Positions 1 to 4,418 of a stretch of 8,187 nt of DNA are shown here, in pieces. The translations under genes and the position numbers were made by a program. Below the pieces are notes generated by a model that worked only from the letters and a program-made list of their open reading frames with translations, had not been told where the DNA came from and made no database searches. Origin of the DNA: Actinomycetes bacterium. Lineage in GTDB: Bacteria; Actinomycetota; Actinomycetes; Mycobacteriales; Mycobacteriaceae. Where the stretch lies: assembly GCA_023460175.1 (NCBI GenBank), contig JAEWRC010000100.1, positions 1 to 8,187 of the forward strand. Reading direction: 5' to 3'. Every line of letters starts with the position of its first letter. Within the stretch, counting starts at the first letter, position 1.

Positions 1-155
1 CCGCCCTGGAACGCGAACCGGGGGCCACCGTCAGCGAGATCCAGATCGACACCGAACGCGACGTGATCGTCTGGCAGATCGAACTGGTCCGGCCCGACGG
101 CTCGGAGGCCGAGATCGACGTCGACGCGCGCAGCGGCGCCATCGTCGGGGGTTGA
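1..155 (+). CDS. 3' end of a PepSY-domain protein gene (partial)
   Basis: The gene enters from the left edge; the first complete codon begins at base 3 and the TGA stop is at 153-155, leaving 50 visible C-terminal residues. The peptide has the pattern of the last half of a PepSY domain: a strand with an aromatic residue (VIVWQIELVRPDG), then an acidic strand (AEIDVDARSGAIVGG) ending in the D-A-x-x-G-x-I/V turn. PepSY domains are small secreted or lipid-anchored domains, often proposed to inhibit peptidases or to act at the cell surface; in mycobacteria they are often found in small exported proteins. The N-terminus, and so any signal peptide or lipobox, lies outside the window. It is on the same strand as tmk with 24 nt between them, but a promoter-like hexamer in that gap suggests tmk may be transcribed separately. 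The function cannot be taken further from 50 residues. Confidence 0.7.
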   Translation, partial: ALEREPGATVSEIQIDTERDVIVWQIELVRPDGSEAEIDVDARSGAIVGG

Positions 156-166
156 GTCCCGCCGGA

Positions 167-172
167 TAGGCT
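167..172 (+). promoter_or_regulatory. candidate -10 element for a leaderless tmk transcript
   Basis: The hexamer TAGGCT fits the mycobacterial -10 pattern TANNNT. Seven bases separate its last T from the GTG start codon at 180, which is the spacing expected if transcription starts at, or one base before, the start codon. No Shine-Dalgarno-like sequence lies at a useful distance from this GTG, which agrees with leaderless translation. No convincing -35 is visible. This is inference from pattern and spacing only. Confidence 0.4.
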
Positions 173-179
173 CGGCGGC

Positions 180-812
180 GTGCTCATTGTGATCGAGGGT
201 CTCGACGGCGCCGGCAAACGCACGCTGACCGAAGGGTTGCGCGGTGCCCTGGAGACCGCCGGGAAAACGGTGTCCACGTTGGCGTTTCCCCGCTACGGCC
301 AGTCCGTGCACGCCGACGTCGCCGCCGAGGCCCTGCACGGCGAGCACGGCGACCTCGCCGACTCGGTGTATGCGATGGCCATGCTGTTCGCGCTGGATCG
401 CGCGGGCGCCGCCGAGCACATCGCCGAGTTGACCCGCACGCACGACGTGGTGTTGCTCGACCGCTACGTGGCCTCCAACGCCGCCTACAGCGCCGCGCGG
501 CTGCGCGAGGGCGCCGACGGCGCCGCCGCGGACTGGGTGTACCGGCTCGAGTTCGAGCGATTCGGGCTGCCCCGGCCGGATTTCCAACTGCTACTGGATG
601 TTTCGGTGGAGCTGGCCGGCGAACGCGCCCGGCACCGCGCCCGCAACGAGCAGGGCCGGGAGCGCGACGCCTACGAACGCGACGACCAACTCCAGCAGCG
701 CACCGGCGCGGTGTATGCCGAACTGGCCGCGACCGACTGGGCCGGCCGGTGGCTGACGTTGGGGCCGCAGACCCGGCCCGCCGACGTGCTCAGCGCGCTG
801 ACCGAGGGCTGA
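180..812 (+). CDS. tmk: thymidylate kinase (dTMP kinase)
   Basis: Phosphorylates dTMP to dTDP with ATP, an essential cytoplasmic step of dTTP synthesis. The 210-aa product matches the length of mycobacterial TMK (M. tuberculosis Rv3247c, about 214 aa). The P-loop GLDGAGKRT is at residues 7-15. The nucleotide-binding FPRYG segment (F36, Y39) follows, then F70 and the DRY motif with D94 and R95, and N100 and Y103. These correspond to the dTMP-contacting residues known from the M. tuberculosis enzyme. An arginine-rich LID region spans about 147-167. The GTG start at 180 gives an N-terminus (MLIVIEG) identical in layout to the family. There is no ribosome binding site, but a -10-like TAGGCT lies just upstream, suggesting a leaderless mRNA. 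In M. tuberculosis tmk is followed directly by mtrA; here a convergent three-gene block intervenes, starting only 10 nt after the tmk stop. Confidence 0.97.
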   Translation: MLIVIEGLDGAGKRTLTEGLRGALETAGKTVSTLAFPRYGQSVHADVAAEALHGEHGDLADSVYAMAMLFALDRAGAAEHIAELTRTHDVVLLDRYVASNAAYSAARLREGADGAAADWVYRLEFERFGLPRPDFQLLLDVSVELAGERARHRARNEQGRERDAYERDDQLQQRTGAVYAELAATDWAGRWLTLGPQTRPADVLSALTEG

Positions 813-822
813 GCGGCCGGAC

Positions 823-1392
823 TCATCGCACCGGCGGATCCGGCGGCATCGGGATCTCGCCGTCGACCCGGATCGGTTCGTCGCGGACCTCGCGGCAGGA
901 GATCCGCGCGCTGATCACCGTCGCGCCCGCGGCGCCCAGCAGCAGCTGACGGCCGTCGGCGCTGGCGAAGCGCGCGTCGTGGTTGTTCTCGGCGTTGCCG
1001 GGCAGGGCCACGTCGGTCAGGCCGGCCGCCGCGCTGAGCCGTTCGACCAGCGGGAACACCCGGTCCCATTCCGCGGTGCTCAGATTGTGGCTGCTCACCA
1101 GGTTGGGGAAGTACAGCATGACCCCCTCGTCGGCCTCGCCCGGGCAGCCCGAGGTCGCCCATTCCCGGTTCCAGTGCCACGCCGCGGCGTCCGGCACCTC
1201 CGCCGAGATGCGTTGTCGCACATCGTCGATCAGGCCGAGCATCTGCTGTTGGGTCTGCTTGAGCGTCGGCAGGGCGGCAAGGTCCATCGCAATGGCCTCC
1301 TCGTTGAGAATGGGGGACTCGGGCTGCTGGCAGGCGGTGAGCAGCCCGACCAGCGCGAGCGCGGTCACCCATATCGGCAGGCGGGGTTTCAT
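823..1392 (-). CDS. LppV/LppA-like lipoprotein
   Basis: A predicted membrane-anchored exported lipoprotein of 189 aa. The N-terminus has two basic residues (K2, R4), a hydrophobic core and the lipobox L-T-A-C with C21 as the lipidated cysteine. The mature part is mixed helix and strand, with a tryptophan cluster (W72, W74, W78). It has two further cysteines, C83 and C166, that could form a disulfide outside the membrane. The tail is proline-rich. Size and context resemble M. tuberculosis LppV (Rv2796c, about 187 aa), which also lies last in an operon after a DUF1023 hydrolase. That family is related to LppA/LppB, and its biochemical role is not established. The start is well supported: AGGAAGG lies 5 nt before the ATG, and the ATG is 1 nt from the stop of the upstream hydrolase gene, so translation is probably coupled. 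The 3' end faces tmk head-on across 10 nt. Exact orthology to LppV is inference; the lipoprotein call is firm. Confidence 0.85.
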   Translation of the reverse strand: MKPRLPIWVTALALVGLLTACQQPESPILNEEAIAMDLAALPTLKQTQQQMLGLIDDVRQRISAEVPDAAAWHWNREWATSGCPGEADEGVMLYFPNLVSSHNLSTAEWDRVFPLVERLSAAAGLTDVALPGNAENNHDARFASADGRQLLLGAAGATVISARISCREVRDEPIRVDGEIPMPPDPPVR

Positions 1393-1393
1393 G

Positions 1394-3187
1394 TCATCCT
1401 TCCTCGCGGATCAACAGCTCCGGGCGGCGATCGGCCAGACCGGCGGCGACGACGGCCAGGTTGTAGCCGGGGGTGCGCAGCACGTCGTTGGACCCCAGCC
1501 GCGGGTACTCCGAATGTCCGCCGGCGCCCTCGCGCGGCGGCCCGTAGGTGGGCTCGGAGGCGTCGGTGGCCAGACGCTCGAACGGCAGCGACGTCGGGTT
1601 GGGGCCGTGCGCGCCGAGGTCGGCGATGGACACCGGCAGGTCGATGCCCCACTTGGAGAGTTCCTCGGACACCGGGTCGCGGTCCGCGGACATCACGAAC
1701 GCGTGCCCGTCGGGCACGTACAACTGCGACTCGTCCACGATCAGCGCGGGCATGCCCAGGATGGTCTCGTTGGCGTAGCCCAGGCCCGGCGAGCCGTAGA
1801 ACACCGCGTCGTCGACGACGCCGGTCTCGCCGAGTTCATTGAGCGCCTGGGCGGTGGTGGTCGAACCGTAGGAGTGCCTGAACGCGGACAGGTGCACCTC
1901 GGAGCCGTGGACGTTGGTGGCGTTGATCCCGCGGTAGAAGCTCGCGAGGTCCACGGCGCCGGCGTTGGCCCGGTTCTCCAGCACGGCCCCGCCCACGGTC
2001 TCGTCGACATCGGGCGGGTCGTAGCCGAACCAGGCCACCGCCGCCACCCGTTCGGTGCCGAAACCGGTGCGCTCCAACTGGAATTCGGCCTCCCTGCGCA
2101 GGGCGACGGCCTCGTCGGCCATCGATGGCAGCGACGTGGCGTGCGTGGTCATGCCGGGGGTGGTGACCGCGACGTGCTGGGCCTCATCCGGATTGCCGAT
2201 CGCGACGGCCGCCAGCAGTTCGGTGTCGGTGGGCTCGAACATCATCAGGTAGCGGCCCGGGTCATATCCCTGGGCCGGGTCGCCGTCCACCGACAGCGCG
2301 CGCTGCACACCGAGCGCCTCGTCGAGGCGGTGCCGCCGGTCGCGGATCATCGCGGTGTAGCCGGAGTTCAACGCGGCGGCGCCCAGGCCCGGGTGGTCGC
2401 GGCGGTACTCCTCGCGGCTGGGGATCGAGGCCATCTCGGCGCGGGCGGCGGCGATCTCGCGTTCGAGCGCGTCGATGTTGGCGCCGTGGCGCGGCGGCAC
2501 CGGGACGCCGTCGCGGTTGCCGATCCAATCGGGATGCTCCTCGACGACCTTGCGCTGCTCCTCGGGCGACAGCGCGTCCCACCACGCGGTGACCTCCCGC
2601 GGCGGCACACCGGCACCGTCGGGCGGATACGGCGCCGACAGCCCCGACTGCAGCTCACCGGCCTGCCGGGCGCCCTCGTAATCAATGGCGCTGGCCCCCG
2701 TCACCTTGCCGTCGGCGATGTTGGTGAACACCTCGGCGCAGTCGGCGTCGATGTCCTCGGCCTGCCGGATGAGGGCCTTGGCGCGGGCCTCGATGTCGTC
2801 GGCCTCGTCCTGCAGGTCCCGGATCTGCGCCGGGGTGCCGGTGATCGTCACCTCGCCGCCGTCGGACAGGCTCAGGTGGCCGTGGCCGGCGGCCACCTCC
2901 GCGCGCAGCACCGTCAGCTGCTGCTGCAGGGTGCGGACGGCCTGCGCGGTCTCCTCGGCGAGCTGTTCCACCGCGCCGATGACCGCGGCGTCGTCGAGCA
3001 CGTGGGTGCGCGCCGCGGCGATCCGTTCCCGGGCCACGTCGGCGGCCGGCGATTCCCACCCCGGTAGCCCGGCCAGGTTGCCCAGCTCGGTCGCGGCGCG
3101 CTGGGCGGCCTCGAGTTCGGCGCCCAGTTCGGTGGCCACGGATTTGAGCGCCGCGACGTTCCAGCTCTCGATCTCGCTGAGCAGCAT
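1394..3187 (-). CDS. DUF1023 alpha/beta hydrolase with helical N-terminal domain
   Basis: A 597-aa protein with two parts. Residues 1-160 are predicted helical, rich in Ala, Glu and Leu with coiled-coil character, and include a GWESPAA segment at 43-49 that recalls WXG-type helical-hairpin proteins. Residues about 300-590 form a DUF1023-type alpha/beta hydrolase domain. The nucleophile elbow is FRHSYGS with S439 as the expected nucleophile. The segment FYGSPGLG follows at 463-470, then ADRDP (501-505) with D504 as a possible acid, and GGHSEY (556-561) with H558 as the likely catalytic His. The residue two before S439 is Arg437, where the usual pattern is Gly. There is no signal peptide. M. 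tuberculosis Rv2797c (about 562 aa) is the nearest protein I recall, and substrates of the family are unknown. The ATG at 3187 lies 3 nt after the stop of the small upstream gene and lacks a Shine-Dalgarno, so translation is probably by reinitiation. Confidence 0.87.
   Translation of the reverse strand: MLLSEIESWNVAALKSVATELGAELEAAQRAATELGNLAGLPGWESPAADVARERIAAARTHVLDDAAVIGAVEQLAEETAQAVRTLQQQLTVLRAEVAAGHGHLSLSDGGEVTITGTPAQIRDLQDEADDIEARAKALIRQAEDIDADCAEVFTNIADGKVTGASAIDYEGARQAGELQSGLSAPYPPDGAGVPPREVTAWWDALSPEEQRKVVEEHPDWIGNRDGVPVPPRHGANIDALEREIAAARAEMASIPSREEYRRDHPGLGAAALNSGYTAMIRDRRHRLDEALGVQRALSVDGDPAQGYDPGRYLMMFEPTDTELLAAVAIGNPDEAQHVAVTTPGMTTHATSLPSMADEAVALRREAEFQLERTGFGTERVAAVAWFGYDPPDVDETVGGAVLENRANAGAVDLASFYRGINATNVHGSEVHLSAFRHSYGSTTTAQALNELGETGVVDDAVFYGSPGLGYANETILGMPALIVDESQLYVPDGHAFVMSADRDPVSEELSKWGIDLPVSIADLGAHGPNPTSLPFERLATDASEPTYGPPREGAGGHSEYPRLGSNDVLRTPGYNLAVVAAGLADRRPELLIREEG
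1397..1405 (-). promoter_or_regulatory. strong ribosome binding site of the lipoprotein gene
   Basis: Read on the minus strand, GAGGAAGGA ends 4 nt before the ATG at 1392, inside the last codons of the upstream hydrolase gene. It fixes the lipoprotein start. It is the clearest Shine-Dalgarno inside the operon, suggesting that the lipoprotein can be made independently of coupling to the gene before it. Confidence 0.7.
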
Positions 3188-3190
3188 GGT

Positions 3191-3511
3191 TCAGAGCGGG
3201 GAGGGGCCGCGGTGATAGCGCAGCGCCGTGGCGCCGTCCAGGGCGGTGGCCACGTACTCGCGGGCGGCCAGGCGCAGCTTGTCCGCGACGTCGGCCAACT
3301 CGGTCTCGGTGCGCCGGCCCTGCCGGTGCACGGTGTCTGCGAAGGCGGCGAATCCCGGTCGGCCGCGGTCTTGCCAGGCCGCGGCGTGCGCGGCCAGCTC
3401 GACGGCCAGCGCGCGTCGTTCGGCGCCCGCGGCGGTGCCGATGGAGTCCAGGTAGTCGGCCGAATAGATGACGTCGGACGGGGTCATCGACAACGATCCG
3501 GGATCTGTCAT
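3191..3511 (-). CDS. small helical protein, Rv2798c-like, possible type VII secretion-type partner
   Basis: A 106-aa protein of unknown function, first gene of the minus-strand operon. It is predicted to be almost entirely helical: one helix covers about residues 25-45 and a second about 55-92, separated by the turn WQDRGRPGF (46-54). Trp46 in the turn gives a helix-turn-helix hairpin like WXG100/EspC-type secreted partners. However, no YxxxD/E secretion signal is visible: after Y86 the residue at +4 is Ala. There is no signal peptide or membrane segment. It resembles M. tuberculosis Rv2798c (about 108 aa) in size and in position before a DUF1023 gene. The reading frame stays open far upstream, through the mtrA region. 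The ATG at 3511 is chosen because GGGGAGGG ends 3 nt before it and because upstream extensions would overlap mtrA antisense. A role as chaperone or secretion partner of the following hydrolase is inference. Confidence 0.82.
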   Translation of the reverse strand: MTDPGSLSMTPSDVIYSADYLDSIGTAAGAERRALAVELAAHAAAWQDRGRPGFAAFADTVHRQGRRTETELADVADKLRLAAREYVATALDGATALRYHRGPSPL

Positions 3512-3514
3512 GCA

Positions 3515-3522
3515 CCCTCCCC
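3515..3522 (-). promoter_or_regulatory. ribosome binding site of the small helical protein gene
   Basis: On the minus strand GGGGAGGG precedes the ATG at 3511, with 4 nt between its GGAGG core and the start codon. This is the strongest ribosome-binding signal in the divergent region and decides the start of a frame that is otherwise open for over a kilobase upstream. Confidence 0.7.
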
Positions 3523-3566
3523 GATGCCTGCGAGCCTTTGCTGCCGAGCGCAACAACTCCGAGGAG

Positions 3567-3572
3567 ATCCTA
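3567..3572 (-). promoter_or_regulatory. candidate -10 element of the three-gene minus-strand operon
   Basis: Minus-strand TAGGAT is a good match to the mycobacterial TANNNT -10. Transcription would start near 3560, giving a 5' untranslated leader of roughly 48 nt that contains the GGGGAGGG ribosome binding site. The corresponding -35 position is not TTGACA-like. This is not rare for mycobacterial SigA promoters, but it keeps confidence moderate. Confidence 0.4.
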
Positions 3573-3641
3573 AGCGCCGCGCCGACCGCGGGGTTACGCA
3601 AATTCGTCCCGGGACGGGCGCCGGGGGAGCCCGCGGTGAGA

Positions 3642-3671
3642 TTGTTTGTGGTCCGCGGCGTGTGGTAGCAG
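3642..3671 (+). promoter_or_regulatory. candidate mtrA promoter with extended -10
   Basis: TTGTTT (3642-3647) and TAGCAG (3666-3671) are separated by 18 nt, with TGG immediately before the -10 (3663-3665) as an extended -10. Each hexamer matches consensus at only 3 of 6 positions, so this is tentative. The predicted transcription start, about 3678, would fall in the inverted repeat at 3677-3694. The region is distinctly less GC-rich than its surroundings, as expected for a promoter. Confidence 0.35.
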
Positions 3672-3676
3672 AGTTT

Positions 3677-3694
3677 TGTCACGGTTTGGTGACA
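3677..3694 (+). promoter_or_regulatory. 18-bp inverted repeat upstream of mtrA, candidate operator
   Basis: TGTCAC, a 6-nt spacer (GGTTTG) and GTGACA form a perfect inverted repeat ending 12 nt before the mtrA start codon. The GTCAC half resembles the GTCACA-type repeats reported for MtrA binding sites in mycobacteria, so autoregulation by MtrA is a natural idea, though the published sites are mostly described as direct repeats. As RNA the same bases could form a 6-bp stem with a 6-nt loop close to the start codon. Repeat geometry is seen directly; the binding protein is inferred. Confidence 0.45.
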
Positions 3695-3706
3695 CCATGG
3701 ACAGTC

Positions 3707-4384
3707 ATGAGGCAAAGAATCCTGGTCGTCGATGACGACGCATCGTTGGCTGAGATGCTGACCATCGTCCTGCGGAACGAGGGTTTCGACACTGCCGTCA
3801 TCGGCGATGGCACCCAGGCGCTCACCGCGGTGCGGGAGCTCCGCCCGGATCTGGTCCTGCTGGACCTCATGCTGCCCGGGATGAACGGCATCGACGTCTG
3901 CCGCGTGCTGCGCGCCGACTCCGGGGTGCCGATCGTGATGCTCACGGCCAAGACCGACACCGTCGACGTGGTGCTGGGGCTCGAATCGGGCGCCGACGAC
4001 TACGTCATGAAGCCGTTCAAGCCCAAGGAACTGGTCGCCCGGGTCCGCGCGCGGTTGCGCCGCAACGAGGACGAGCCGGCCGAGATGCTCTCGATCGGCG
4101 ACGTCGAGATCGACGTGCCCGCGCACAAGGTCACCCGCCAGGGCGAACAGATCTCGCTGACGCCGCTGGAGTTCGACCTGCTGGTGGCGTTGGCGCGCAA
4201 ACCCCGCCAGGTGTTTACTCGGGATGTGCTGCTCGAACAGGTTTGGGGCTACCGGCACCCCGCCGATACCCGGCTGGTGAACGTGCATGTGCAGCGGTTG
4301 CGGGCCAAGGTCGAGAAGGACCCGGAGAACCCGCAGGTGGTGCTGACCGTTCGAGGAGTGGGATACAAGGCCGGACCTCCGTGA
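3707..4384 (+). CDS. mtrA: response regulator MtrA (OmpR/PhoB family)
   Basis: DNA-binding output protein of the MtrAB two-component system. It is essential in M. tuberculosis and controls cell-wall hydrolase, division and replication-related genes. The product from ATG 3707 is 225 aa. The receiver domain occupies about 3-118, with the acidic pocket D9/D10/D11, phospho-acceptor D53 in LVLLDLMLPG (Asp56 in M. tuberculosis numbering), T80, Y99 and K102 in KPF. The winged-helix domain runs about 125-222, with the recognition-helix region DTRLVNVHVQRLRAKVE and the wing TVRGVGYKAG. It differs from M. tuberculosis MtrA, as I recall it, at only a few positions. The frame is open far upstream, but MRQRILVVDDD marks the conserved N-terminus. 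A GTG at 3689 would add six residues inside the inverted repeat. No strong Shine-Dalgarno is present (weak GGACA at 3699-3703). mtrB follows after 34 nt. Confidence 0.97.
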   Translation: MRQRILVVDDDASLAEMLTIVLRNEGFDTAVIGDGTQALTAVRELRPDLVLLDLMLPGMNGIDVCRVLRADSGVPIVMLTAKTDTVDVVLGLESGADDYVMKPFKPKELVARVRARLRRNEDEPAEMLSIGDVEIDVPAHKVTRQGEQISLTPLEFDLLVALARKPRQVFTRDVLLEQVWGYRHPADTRLVNVHVQRLRAKVEKDPENPQVVLTVRGVGYKAGPP

Positions 4385-4418
4385 TTCCAGCCGGCGGCGA
4401 CGGATCTGAGCGCCGCGG

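Noticed and set aside
816..835. GCCGG / CCGGC stem with a 10-nt loop between tmk and the lipoprotein gene
   Set aside because: The stem is only 5 bp with a large loop and no T-tract on either side; such pairings are common by chance at this GC content.
983..3067. Long plus-strand open frame of 694 codons
   Set aside because: It lies antisense to the lipoprotein and hydrolase genes. Its translation is low-complexity (V/G/R/H-rich, no recognisable fold), as expected for the complement of a high-GC coding region.
3212..3706. N-terminal extension of mtrA to base 3212
   Set aside because: It would overlap the small helical gene antisense. Response regulators of this family start directly with the receiver domain, as MRQRILVVDDD does.
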